A stretch of DNA of 21,525 nt from an uncultured Candidatus Saccharibacteria bacterium (GCA_938040655.1 CALHZK010000018.1:1-21525), one strand, 5' to 3'; counted from the stretch's first letter, positions 1 through 6,266 are shown. Numbers and translations: made by a program. Notes: a model not told the origin generated them from the sequence alone.

Positions 1-49
1 AAGGGCAACACACATATTAAACTTGGCGATGTTTCGTGTAAGACGACGA

Positions 50-126
50 TGGTGGACGATAGAGGACTCGAACCTCTGACCCCCACAACGTCAATGTGGT
101 GCTCTAGCCAACTGAGCTAATCGTCC
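50..126 (-). tRNA. tRNA-Val (anticodon GAC), CCA encoded
   Basis: Read on the minus strand the sequence forms a complete cloverleaf. The acceptor stem GGACGAT pairs with ATCGTCC. The D-arm contains TAGCTCAGTTGGCTAGAGC. The anticodon stem CCACA/TGTGG closes the loop TTGACGT with anticodon GAC (valine codons GUC/GUU). The T-arm AGAGG-TTCGAGT-CCTCT is canonical. The discriminator A at 53 is followed by a genomically encoded CCA (52-50). Its own promoter lies immediately upstream and it is divergent from thrS. Confidence 0.97.
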
Positions 127-136
127 GCGTGGGGTT

Positions 137-166
137 ATTGTAGCAGAAAACTGCCCGGTCAGGCAA
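137..166 (-). promoter_or_regulatory. Promoter of tRNA-Val
   Basis: On the minus strand TTGCCT (166-161) and TACAAT (142-137) are separated by 18 bases. The -10 is preceded by TGC, giving an extended -10. The predicted start near 130 lies about four bases before the mature tRNA 5' end, as expected for a short RNase P-processed leader. This is a consensus match only. Confidence 0.6.
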
Positions 167-183
167 GCGGCTCGTGCAGGTAT

Positions 184-212
184 TTGTCGGAGACGGGTTG
201 GTTTGCTACTAT
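184..212 (+). promoter_or_regulatory. Promoter of the thrS operon
   Basis: A -35-like TTGTCG (184-189) lies 17 bases before TACTAT (207-212), and TGC immediately before the hexamer gives an extended -10. The predicted transcription start is near 219, just before the Stem I-like hairpin of the T-box leader. A start here would leave no room for a full-length canonical T-box Stem I, supporting the ultrashort architecture proposed for the leader. Confidence 0.5.
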
Positions 213-218
213 AGGAGT

Positions 219-406
219 ATTCCGTGATGATAGAGCTTAACCACCTCTTGAGCGGCGTGAAAGCGGTTGCGGCGCACGAAACCAGCCGGAGCAAGAGTAA
301 TCCGCCAAGGTGGAACCTCCTGGGCTCACTCCAGGACCAAGGCACGCTTCAATAGTCAAAGAGGCGTGTTTATTTTATTACAAAATAATATAAAAAGGAG
401 ACACAC
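219..406 (+). promoter_or_regulatory. T-box riboswitch leader of thrS, ultrashort Stem I type
   Basis: The conserved T-box bulge TGGAACC (311-317) is embedded in a textbook antiterminator/antisequestrator fold: GG (309-310) pairs with CC (337-338), and TCCTGG (318-323) pairs with CCAGGA (331-336). The UGGA of the bulge would pair with the UCCA end of uncharged tRNA. Near the 5' end, GCTTAA (235-240) and TTGAGC (248-253) form a hairpin whose loop CCACCTC contains ACC (243-245), a threonine codon matching the downstream gene. A specifier in the terminal loop resembles the ultrashort Stem I T-boxes known from actinobacterial ileS leaders. CTCCT (317-321) can pair with the Shine-Dalgarno AGGAG (396-400), suggesting translational control. 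A terminator-like hairpin (343-368) leaves attenuation possible too. The T-box core is clear; the mode of action is inferred. Confidence 0.7.
340..380 (+). terminator. Terminator-like hairpin inside the thrS leader
   Basis: CACGCTTC (343-350) pairs with GAGGCGTG (361-368) over a ten-base loop and is followed by TTTATTTTATTA. The stem can extend by A-T and G-T pairs to 340/371. It does not overlap the T-box antiterminator, whose 3' arm ends at 338, so it may be a spacer hairpin bringing anti-SD and SD together rather than a regulated terminator. Confidence 0.4.
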
Positions 407-2245
407 ATGAATAGTCAGAACGACACGCTGTATGCAATGCGCCACAGTATGGCCCACATTATGGCGGCAGCGGTGCAGCGGTTGTGGCCTGAGGCAAAAT
501 TTGGCGTGGGGCCAGTCGTCGAGAATGGGTTCTATTATGATATTGATCTAGGTGAGACCAAGATCAGTGAGCAGCAGTTTGGCAAAATCGAAAAAATGAT
601 GTGGCGAATTATTGCGGAAAAGCAGCAGTTCGTCTGCCACCGTGAGCCGATTGATCAGGCGATCCAATGGGCCAAGGATAATCGCCAGCCATACAAAGAG
701 GAGCTTTTGAATGACCTGAAGCGTGCTGGCACGACCGTCGCGAAAGACCTCGACGCCGCAGCGATGGGCACCATCGCCGAGGGTGATGGTGTACTCGATG
801 AGGTGTCGTTTTATTGCAACGGCTCGTTTACCGATTTGTGCCGTGGCCCGCATATCGCCAATACCGCCGAGGCTGGCGCATTTAAATTGATGCGGGTCGC
901 TGGTGCCTACTGGCGCGGCAACGAGAAAAACCCTCAGATGCAGCGATTGTATGGTGTGGCGTTTGCGACGCAGCAGGAGCTCGATGAGTATTTGGAGCGG
1001 CTCGAGCTCGCCAAGCAGCGTGATCATCGCAAGCTTGGCAAAGAGTTGGACCTCTATACCACCTCGCCTTTGGTGGGGGTGGGCTTGCCACTGTTTACGC
1101 CGCGGGGGACGGTGCTGCGCGATGTGGTCGCTCAGTATTCAAATCAGTTGCGGCAGAATTTTGGGTTCCAAAAGGTCTGGACGCCGCACATTACCAAAAA
1201 AGACTTATATGAGACTTCGGGCCACTGGGCTAAGTTTGGTGAGGAGCTGTTCTTGGTCAAGAGTCAGGAAACCAGTGATCAGATGGCGCTTAAGCCGATG
1301 AACTGCCCGCACCATACTCAGATATTTGCCTCGCGCCCACGTAGCTACCGCGACATGCCGGTGCGATACCTCGAGACGACGACCGACTATCGTGATGAAA
1401 AAACTGGCGAGCTAGGCGGTCTGAATCGGGTACGCTCGCTGACGCAAGATGACAGCCACGTGTTTTGTCGACCAGATCAAATCGAAGGAGAGATCAATAA
1501 TTTGCTATCAGCTGCTCGCCAGCTATACGGCACGATTGACATGAAACTACGGGTGCGGCTCAGCTACCGCGACAACTCTGACTCGTACTTGGGTGAGTCT
1601 GCGCTGTGGGATTCGGCGCAAAATCAGTTGAAGTCGGCGGTTGAAAAAGTTGGTTTAGACTACTTTGAGCAAGCGGGCGAGGCGGCCTTTTATGGGCCAA
1701 AGATTGACTTCATGGCTACTGACGCTATTGGCCGCGAGCATCAAGTCGCCACGGTGCAGCTTGACTTTGTCCAGCCGCAACGCTTCGGCCTAAGCTATAC
1801 AGAAAGTGACGGCACCTTTACTACGCCCGTGATGATCCACTGCGCTTTGCTTGGTTCAGTCGAGCGCTTCTTGAGCGTTTTTATCGAACATACGGGTGGC
1901 TGGTTTCCGCTGTGGGCTGCACCAGAACAAATCCGTATTTTGACGATCAACGACACGGTTTTAGATTATGTTGAAGAAATAACAACAATTTTATCAGGGG
2001 TCACATTGATGAAACCGATAAAATACAACGATGTTCGATTTACAACTGATACGCGTAATGAGTCACTTGGTAAGAAAATTCGTGAGGCGACGGCGATGAA
2101 AATTCCACTACAGTTTATTATTGGTCCAAAGGACAAAGCAGCCCGGCAGCTGAGTGTTCGCAGCCAGGCGGGTGAAACTGTTGTGTCAATTACGCAGCTC
2201 GCTGAGTATATTCAACAGGCTGGTCAGGCGGCCCATGGCAACTAA
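407..2245 (+). CDS. thrS: Threonyl-tRNA synthetase, TGS-less
   Basis: Class II aminoacyl-tRNA synthetase that charges tRNA-Thr with threonine. The 612-residue protein starts directly in the editing (N2) domain: the HSMAH motif is at residues 13-17 and its partner CRGPH at 145-149, so misacylated Ser-tRNA clearance should be intact. The N-terminal TGS domain found in E. coli ThrRS (642 aa) is absent. In the catalytic core the three zinc ligands are seen as Cys300 (MNCPHH), His351 (DDSH) and His478 (MIHCALLGS, motif 3), followed by a C-terminal anticodon-binding domain from about residue 505. The start is set by AGGAG at 396-400, six bases before ATG. The gene is first in an operon with atl and miaA; its last 11 bases overlap atl. 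Expression is probably governed by the T-box leader upstream. Confidence 0.97.
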   Translation: MNSQNDTLYAMRHSMAHIMAAAVQRLWPEAKFGVGPVVENGFYYDIDLGETKISEQQFGKIEKMMWRIIAEKQQFVCHREPIDQAIQWAKDNRQPYKEELLNDLKRAGTTVAKDLDAAAMGTIAEGDGVLDEVSFYCNGSFTDLCRGPHIANTAEAGAFKLMRVAGAYWRGNEKNPQMQRLYGVAFATQQELDEYLERLELAKQRDHRKLGKELDLYTTSPLVGVGLPLFTPRGTVLRDVVAQYSNQLRQNFGFQKVWTPHITKKDLYETSGHWAKFGEELFLVKSQETSDQMALKPMNCPHHTQIFASRPRSYRDMPVRYLETTTDYRDEKTGELGGLNRVRSLTQDDSHVFCRPDQIEGEINNLLSAARQLYGTIDMKLRVRLSYRDNSDSYLGESALWDSAQNQLKSAVEKVGLDYFEQAGEAAFYGPKIDFMATDAIGREHQVATVQLDFVQPQRFGLSYTESDGTFTTPVMIHCALLGSVERFLSVFIEHTGGWFPLWAAPEQIRILTINDTVLDYVEEITTILSGVTLMKPIKYNDVRFTTDTRNESLGKKIREATAMKIPLQFIIGPKDKAARQLSVRSQAGETVVSITQLAEYIQQAGQAAHGN

Positions 2246-2582
2246 AATACCTGGCGCTGACCAGCCGGTGCCAATTGATTTGTTTCGTGACCGGGTGTAT
2301 ACGCTGATGGCGATGCTGCCAAAAGATAAGGTGACTACCTATGGCGACATTGCTGCTTTGGCTGGGCATCCGTACGCTGCGCGAATCGTTGGCGGAATTG
2401 CCCATGGTGGCCCGGTTAATTTGCCGTGGCACCGCTTGGTGAATGCTAAGGGTGGTTTGGCGGTTGGGTTTCCTGGCGGGCAGGTCGCGCAGCGCCAGCT
2501 ACTACAGCAAGACGGTATTCTGTGTGATGACCGCTGGCTGGTGATTGATTTTGAGGTGCATCGGTGGCGGCCACAGCTGTAG
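2235..2582 (+). CDS. Alkyltransferase-like protein (ATL, MGMT-related, non-catalytic)
   Basis: A 115-residue protein matching the DNA-binding domain of O6-alkylguanine-DNA alkyltransferases. Recognisable parts are the helix-turn-helix region KVTTYGDIAALAG, the R-I-V-G-G segment that carries the nucleotide-flipping arginine in this fold, and the active-site region. The catalytic cysteine of PCHR is replaced by tryptophan: PWHR at residues 64-67. This substitution defines ATL proteins, which bind O6-alkylguanine without repairing it and hand the lesion to nucleotide excision repair (established for the family). The ATG at 2235 overlaps the thrS end by 11 bases; an in-frame upstream start at 2154 would add residues unlike the family. 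The stop overlaps the miaA start. Translational coupling with both neighbours is likely. Confidence 0.9.
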   Translation: MATKIPGADQPVPIDLFRDRVYTLMAMLPKDKVTTYGDIAALAGHPYAARIVGGIAHGGPVNLPWHRLVNAKGGLAVGFPGGQVAQRQLLQQDGILCDDRWLVIDFEVHRWRPQL

Positions 2583-3475
2583 AGCAGGCGATTCGGCCAT
2601 CTGGTGTACTGCCGCTCATTGTGATAGCCGGGCCGACTGCTAGTGGCAAGACAGCATTGGCAGTTCGGTTGGCTACCCAGTTTGGTGGTGAAATCATTTG
2701 TGCCGATAGCCGGACAGTCTATCGAGACATGGATATTGGGACGGCCAAGCCGACTGCCAGTGAACAGGCCACGGTGCCACACTGGGGGCTTGACATTGCG
2801 TCGCCAGGAGAGCGTTTTACGGCTGCGCAGTTTCGGCAGTATGCACAGCAAAAAATCGCTGAGATTCGAGCTCGTGGGCGTATCCCTTTTTTGGTCGGCG
2901 GTACAGGATTGTATATCGATGCGGTGATTTTTGATCTTGCATTTGCAGCAGGGTATGATCCGCAGCTGCGGGCAAAGTTACAACACATGAGCCTGGCTCA
3001 GCTGACCAAACATTGTATTGAGAACAACATACCGCTACCAGAGAACAGCACAAATAAACGCTACATTATTCGTAATGTCGAAAAAACAACACACCGTCAA
3101 TACCGACCTAACCGCCTTATCGACCACTGTATCGTTGTCGGAATTGCTACAAAAAGAGCAGAATTGCGCACACGAATTGCTCGTAGGGCTGAACAACTAT
3201 TTTTGAATAATGTTGTTGAAGAAGCAATAATCTTGGGCAAAAAATATGGCTGGGATAATGAGGCAATGACCGGCAATATCTATCCGATCATCCGCCGTTA
3301 TCTTGATAGTAAGATCGATCAGTCTACTATGATCGAACAGTTTATCGTCGCTGACTGGCGCTTGGCAAAGCGGCAAATGACCTGGCTGCGGCGGAACCCG
3401 TTTCTCATGTGGTGTACACTCTCTGCAGCCGAGACTTACCTGTCTCAGCTCCTGGTGTCACCAGAGAACTTGTGA
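2564..3475 (+). CDS. miaA: tRNA dimethylallyltransferase (i6A37 synthesis)
   Basis: Transfers a dimethylallyl group from DMAPP to N6 of A37 in tRNAs reading U-starting codons. The 303-residue length is typical for MiaA. The P-loop GPTASGKT is at residues 23-30, followed by the conserved ADSRTVYRDMDIGTAKP region (catalytic Asp and tRNA-contact loop), GGTGLYIDA, and the C-terminal KRQMTWLRR motif. The region normally reading GL..E and AIGYKE is divergent (FLNNVVEEA and AMTGNIYP), a modest deviation. The start is GTG at 2564, preceded by GAGG (2553-2556) with seven bases of spacing; it overlaps atl by 19 bases. It is the last gene of the thrS operon. Confidence 0.95.
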   Translation: MAATAVEQAIRPSGVLPLIVIAGPTASGKTALAVRLATQFGGEIICADSRTVYRDMDIGTAKPTASEQATVPHWGLDIASPGERFTAAQFRQYAQQKIAEIRARGRIPFLVGGTGLYIDAVIFDLAFAAGYDPQLRAKLQHMSLAQLTKHCIENNIPLPENSTNKRYIIRNVEKTTHRQYRPNRLIDHCIVVGIATKRAELRTRIARRAEQLFLNNVVEEAIILGKKYGWDNEAMTGNIYPIIRRYLDSKIDQSTMIEQFIVADWRLAKRQMTWLRRNPFLMWCTLSAAETYLSQLLVSPENL

Positions 3476-3481
3476 TACAAT
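3473..3481 (+). promoter_or_regulatory. Extended -10 promoter of the winged-helix gene
   Basis: TGATACAAT is an extended -10 (TG, one base, TACAAT at 3476-3481), overlapping the miaA stop codon. Seven bases separate it from the ATG at 3489, placing the expected transcription start at or next to the A of the start codon. No clear -35 is seen; the only upstream match is weak (TGGTGT at 3453). Confidence 0.5.
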
Positions 3482-3488
3482 TTGGAAG

Positions 3489-4088
3489 ATGATCGACGCA
3501 CTATTTGGTTCAAAAACGCGGGTAAAATTGCTGCATCTTTTTCTGAATAATCCTGAGAAGTCGTTTTATGTTCGGGAGATTACACGATTGATTGATGAGC
3601 AAATTAATTCAGTGCGGCGTGAGCTTTCGAACATGCTGAAAGTCGGTATTATTGTGTCTGATAGTGAGGACAACAAATTGTATTACACGGTCAACCAGCG
3701 CTATCGGCACTACGCGCCAATGAAGGCGATTTTTACCGACACAAATAAAAACGCCGCCAAAGAAAAACGGCCAGTTTCCTGGACCGAGGTGGTGTCGCGT
3801 TTGGTCGGCCTGAAGCTTGCTGTGTCGGCTGGTGTGCTGGTGCCTGGCTCGACCAGCAAGATCGATTTACTATTTGTCGGCAATGTGTCGCAAAAACAAC
3901 TAGCCAACATCGTCAAGAAAATCGAGAAAGTCGAGGGCTGTGAGCTGACCTACACGCTGCTTACTTATGATGATTTTTATTATAGGCTGAGCGTTCGTGA
4001 TAAATTTATCACAGAAATAATTAACGGCAAACACTCAGTGCTACTAGACACCGAGCAGATTTTGAAAGAAGGAGAAAAGAATGTTTGA
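3489..4088 (+). CDS. Winged-helix transcriptional regulator with degenerate nucleotidyltransferase-like C-terminus
   Basis: A 199-residue protein. Residues 1-75 form an ArsR/MarR-like winged helix: the opening FGSKTRVKLLHLFL, the segment SFYVREITRLI with the recognition-helix region QINSVRRELSNM, and the wing IVSDSEDNKLYYTVN. Residues ~95-199 resemble the minimal nucleotidyltransferase fold often fused to such HTH domains; the usual GS...SDIDLLV signature survives only as GSTSKIDLLFVG, with the first aspartate replaced, so catalysis is doubtful. It overlaps the next gene by eight bases, so the two are co-translated and may act together. Leaderless transcription is likely (see promoter). The target and ligand are unknown. 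The winged helix is a confident assignment, the C-terminal fold is not. Confidence 0.75.
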   Translation: MIDALFGSKTRVKLLHLFLNNPEKSFYVREITRLIDEQINSVRRELSNMLKVGIIVSDSEDNKLYYTVNQRYRHYAPMKAIFTDTNKNAAKEKRPVSWTEVVSRLVGLKLAVSAGVLVPGSTSKIDLLFVGNVSQKQLANIVKKIEKVEGCELTYTLLTYDDFYYRLSVRDKFITEIINGKHSVLLDTEQILKEGEKNV

Positions 4089-4716
4089 CGTCGAATACAA
4101 AGGTGCCAATGCGGTAGTTTTTGCGACCAAAAAAACTCGAGTGGTGTGTGATCCGGGTTCACTGCCAAACCCTGCCAAGCCACTAGTTGGTGCTGACGAT
4201 ATTGTGGTGGCCACTGAAGATCGGTTTGTCGGCACTATGACGCCGCGACTTCTGTTTGACGGGCCGGGTGAGTACGAGACGGCTGATGTATCTCTGCGAG
4301 GGGTGGCGGCTCGCCGGCATATTGACGAGGAATCGAGCGGTATGCAGTCAACGGTTTATCGCATGGTGGTCGGTGGCGTGAGGGTGGCAGTGATTGGCAA
4401 TATCGCACCGGTGCTTGATGAACAGCAGCTGGAAGAAATTGGTGTAGTGGATATCGTAGTGGTGCCGGTCGGCGGCCATGGCTACACATTGGATGCGCTC
4501 TCAGCGGCTAAGTTGGTTCGGCAATTAGAGCCAAAGGCGGTTATCCCAGTGCACTATGCTGATACTGCGGTGGCCTATGAGGTGCCACAGGACGAGGTAG
4601 ATGGCTTTATCCAGGAGCTTGGAGCGGCAGTGATTGATGCCGGTGCCAAATGGAAGGTGAAGGAAGCGAATTTACCAGGGGAGCTGAGCGTCGTCATGCT
4701 TGCCAGAAGCGCATAA
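4081..4716 (+). CDS. Metallo-beta-lactamase-fold protein, UlaG-like, lacking the HxHxDH motif
   Basis: A 211-residue protein of the UlaG-like branch of the metallo-beta-lactamase fold. Visible landmarks are the early strand-rich start (residues 1-35), the segment FDGPGEYE near residue 60, VRVAVIGNI near residue 100, and VVPVGGHGYTLDA followed by PKAVIPVHY, which matches the C-terminal half of the family including one late histidine. The zinc-binding HxHxDH that should follow strand four is missing: the equivalent stretch reads VVATEDRFVG. The protein is therefore probably not a standard zinc hydrolase and may be structural, regulatory or bind another metal. The start ATG has AAGGAG just upstream (within the preceding gene) and overlaps that gene by eight bases. 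A strong terminator follows. Confidence 0.8.
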   Translation: MFDVEYKGANAVVFATKKTRVVCDPGSLPNPAKPLVGADDIVVATEDRFVGTMTPRLLFDGPGEYETADVSLRGVAARRHIDEESSGMQSTVYRMVVGGVRVAVIGNIAPVLDEQQLEEIGVVDIVVVPVGGHGYTLDALSAAKLVRQLEPKAVIPVHYADTAVAYEVPQDEVDGFIQELGAAVIDAGAKWKVKEANLPGELSVVMLARSA

Positions 4717-4740
4717 AGGAACGTACATTTCTTATCAAAC

Positions 4741-4779
4741 AAAAACACCCTTTGGTTCTTCGCCAAAAGGGTGTTTTTT
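4741..4779. terminator. Bidirectional terminator between the MBL gene and rpmB
   Basis: AAAAACACCCTTTGG (4741-4755) pairs with CCAAAAGGGTGTTTTTT (4763-4779) across a seven-base loop, with one bulged A. The A-tract on one side and T-tract on the other let it serve both the plus-strand gene ending at 4716 and the minus-strand rpmB ending at 4781. Confidence 0.9.
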
Positions 4780-4780
4780 G

Positions 4781-4999
4781 CTAGGCACTTTTTGTCGCCT
4801 GAGGTGTCTGCAAAAGGCCTTTCTTCTTGAGTGTCCGAATTGCCTGTGTGCTCAAGACCATGGTGACTTTTTGACCGTCAACCACAAAGGTCTTTTTTTG
4901 CAGATTTGGCTTAAAAGTACGTTTTGTACGGCGCAGGGAGAAGCTGACGTTATGCCCGTATTGCTTTCCTTTACCGGTCAGTTCGCATCGTGATGCCAT
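4781..4999 (-). CDS. rpmB: 50S ribosomal protein bL28
   Basis: A 72-residue basic protein with the bL28 layout: CELTGKGKQYGHNVSFS at the N-terminus (family pattern C-x-x-TGK..x-x-GN-V-S), the RRTKRTFKPNLQKK segment, then a C-terminal helix TQAIRTLKKKGLLQ. It is a structural protein of the large subunit. The start ATG at 4999 is preceded by AAAGG with seven bases of spacing. It is a single-gene unit with its own strong promoter and a terminator immediately after the stop. It is divergent from the M50 protease gene. Confidence 0.97.
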   Translation of the reverse strand: MASRCELTGKGKQYGHNVSFSLRRTKRTFKPNLQKKTFVVDGQKVTMVLSTQAIRTLKKKGLLQTPQATKSA

Positions 5000-5035
5000 A
5001 ATCTAACCTTTCACTGTTAACCTACAATCCTCCGT

Positions 5036-5064
5036 ATTGTAGCGGTATTCTTCTGATTAGTCAA
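5036..5064 (-). promoter_or_regulatory. Promoter of rpmB
   Basis: On the minus strand TTGACT (5064-5059) and TACAAT (5041-5036) are separated by exactly 17 bases. The -10 lies in one arm of an inverted repeat CTACAAT...ATTGTAG (5022-5028 and 5036-5042), which could be an operator or a leader hairpin at the transcript's start. Confidence 0.75.
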
Positions 5065-5067
5065 GTA

Positions 5068-5076
5068 TGGTATAAT
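5068..5076 (+). promoter_or_regulatory. Extended -10 promoter of the M50 protease gene
   Basis: TGGTATAAT is a perfect extended -10 (TATAAT at 5071-5076). No good -35 is present. It sits only four bases from the rpmB -35 (5059-5064) on the opposite strand, so the two divergent polymerase sites overlap. Confidence 0.7.
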
Positions 5077-5097
5077 AAAGTCTAAACGGAGGTTGAG

Positions 5098-5745
5098 ATG
5101 GTTAATGTGACTGGTATTATAATTCTTCTGGTGGTGATTGTTATCTCAATGACGCTACACGAGGCAATGCACGCCTTTGTCGGCTATGCGCTTGGTGACG
5201 ACACCGCCCGGCAGCAGGGGCGTCTCAGTTTTAATCCGCTGAAGCACATAGACCCATTTATGACGATTTTACTGCCGTTTGTCATGGTGATGCTGGGTGC
5301 TCCTCCCTTTGGTGCGGCGAAACCGGTACCGTTTAATCCTCAGCGATTACGCCACGGTGAGTGGGGCATGCTGATGGTCGCGCTGGCCGGCCCGCTGATG
5401 AATCTACTCCTGGCGTTTATCTGTTTTGGGATAGGGGTTGTCAGCGGTATTATTACCCATGCGGGTATCCAGAACTCACTCATCGGCTCTTTTGTCGGCT
5501 CGATGGTGTTTGTCAACCTTGGCTTTTTTGTCTTTAATATGCTGCCAATTCCACCGCTGGATGGGTCAAGGCTGCTCTATGTTTTGGCGCCCGATATTGT
5601 CCGGCGTCGGATGGAGTGGCTTGAGCAATACGGCACTCTATTGGTATTTGGGCTTGTCGTGGTGATGTCACCACTCATTAGTCGGATGATGAGATTGATG
5701 ATAAATGCGATAATCGGCGGCTTTAGCTGGATTTTTGGTGTATAA
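5098..5745 (+). CDS. Site-2-protease-like M50 membrane zinc metalloprotease
   Basis: A 215-residue integral membrane protein of peptidase family M50 (rhomboid-unrelated site-2 protease fold). The zinc/catalytic motif HEAMH is at residues 21-25 in the first transmembrane segment, and the second zinc-ligand motif NMLPIPPLDGS (Asn147, Asp155) is in the later one. About five to six hydrophobic segments are visible, including 6-20, 54-67, 87-112, 124-150 and 175-195. It is of the short type without a PDZ domain, as common in CPR and Gram-positive bacteria. These enzymes cleave transmembrane substrates; the substrate here is unknown. The start is supported by GGAGG (5088-5092) five bases before ATG. 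Its stop codon overlaps the -10 of the next promoter. Confidence 0.93.
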   Translation: MVNVTGIIILLVVIVISMTLHEAMHAFVGYALGDDTARQQGRLSFNPLKHIDPFMTILLPFVMVMLGAPPFGAAKPVPFNPQRLRHGEWGMLMVALAGPLMNLLLAFICFGIGVVSGIITHAGIQNSLIGSFVGSMVFVNLGFFVFNMLPIPPLDGSRLLYVLAPDIVRRRMEWLEQYGTLLVFGLVVVMSPLISRMMRLMINAIIGGFSWIFGV

Positions 5746-5746
5746 T
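5741..5746 (+). promoter_or_regulatory. -10 element for a candidate small RNA
   Basis: A perfect TATAAT overlaps the stop codon of the M50 protease gene. A start about seven bases later (near 5753) coincides with the first base of the AGCCCT arm of a predicted closing stem. No convincing -35 is visible. Confidence 0.45.
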
Positions 5747-5752
5747 AAAGAT

Positions 5753-5902
5753 AGCCCTAGTAGTCCTGTGGGCACATATGATTTTCCTAACATCATATGA
5801 TAGGGAGCTCTATATGGTTGACCATCGTGGTGGTTGGCTGCGAGCACCCACCTTGCACTAGGCGAGGGAATATCACGTGTCTGGCAGGGCTTTAGGGCTT
5901 TT
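5753..5902 (+). ncRNA. Candidate structured small RNA, family unknown
   Basis: This 150-base stretch has no credible ORF but folds well. AGCCCT (5753-5758) pairs with AGGGCT (5894-5899), which runs into TTTT, so the closing stem could double as the terminator. TCCTG (5764-5768) pairs with CAGGG (5885-5889). Internal hairpins are CATATGAT/ATCATATG (5775-5782 and 5792-5799), ATGG/CCAT (5814-5817 and 5822-5825) and GGTGG/CCACC (5829-5833 and 5848-5852) enclosing GCT/AGC. It lacks the SRP RNA tetraloop-receptor signature. A 6S-like role is possible from the closed-rod ends but unproven. It lies directly upstream of rnpB. Confidence 0.35.
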
Positions 5903-5912
5903 GTGATGTTAA

Positions 5913-5921
5913 TGATATAAT
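5913..5921 (+). promoter_or_regulatory. Extended -10 promoter of rnpB
   Basis: TGATATAAT is an extended -10 with perfect TATAAT (5916-5921). The expected start, six to seven bases on, coincides with the first base of the P1 helix of RNase P RNA at 5927-5928. Confidence 0.75.
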
Positions 5922-5926
5922 GAGAA

Positions 5927-6264
5927 AGCTCACTAGGTGATCGCTTGATTGAGCTAATCAAGAGGAAAGTCCGGGCAGTAAAGGACGCCAACAGTCGCTA
6001 ACGGCGACCGGAGGAAACTCTAGGGAAAGTGCCACAGAAACAAAACTACCCCATCGTCTTTGGATGATAGGGAAAAGGTGAAACGAGTAAGGTAAGAGCT
6101 TACAGCGCGCTGTGGTGACACAGGGCGGAGGTAAACCCTGTTGACTGCAAGGAAGGTCTGCAGACGAGTGGTCCGCTCGCAGGCCGATAACCGCTCGATT
6201 TGTCTGGCAACAGGCAAACTAGATAGATGATCACCCACGACAGAACCCGGCTTATCGGTGAGCT
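5927..6264 (+). ncRNA. rnpB: RNase P RNA
   Basis: The catalytic RNA of RNase P, which matures tRNA 5' ends. Conserved blocks are unmistakable: GAGGAAAGTCCGGGC near 5960, the mid-region GGTAAGAGCTTACAGC near 6090, and the universal 3' block ACAGAACCCGGCTTATCG near 6240. P1 is closed by AGCTCAC (5927-5933) and GTGAGCT (6258-6264). The length of about 338 is normal for a bacterial A-type-like RNA. A strong terminator follows immediately. Confidence 0.97.
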
Positions 6265-6266
6265 AT

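Noticed and set aside
5753..5902. SRP RNA (ffs) as the identity of the small RNA upstream of rnpB.
   Set aside because: The conserved GGUCAGG/GGAAGGAAGCAGCC type core of SRP RNA is absent on both strands.
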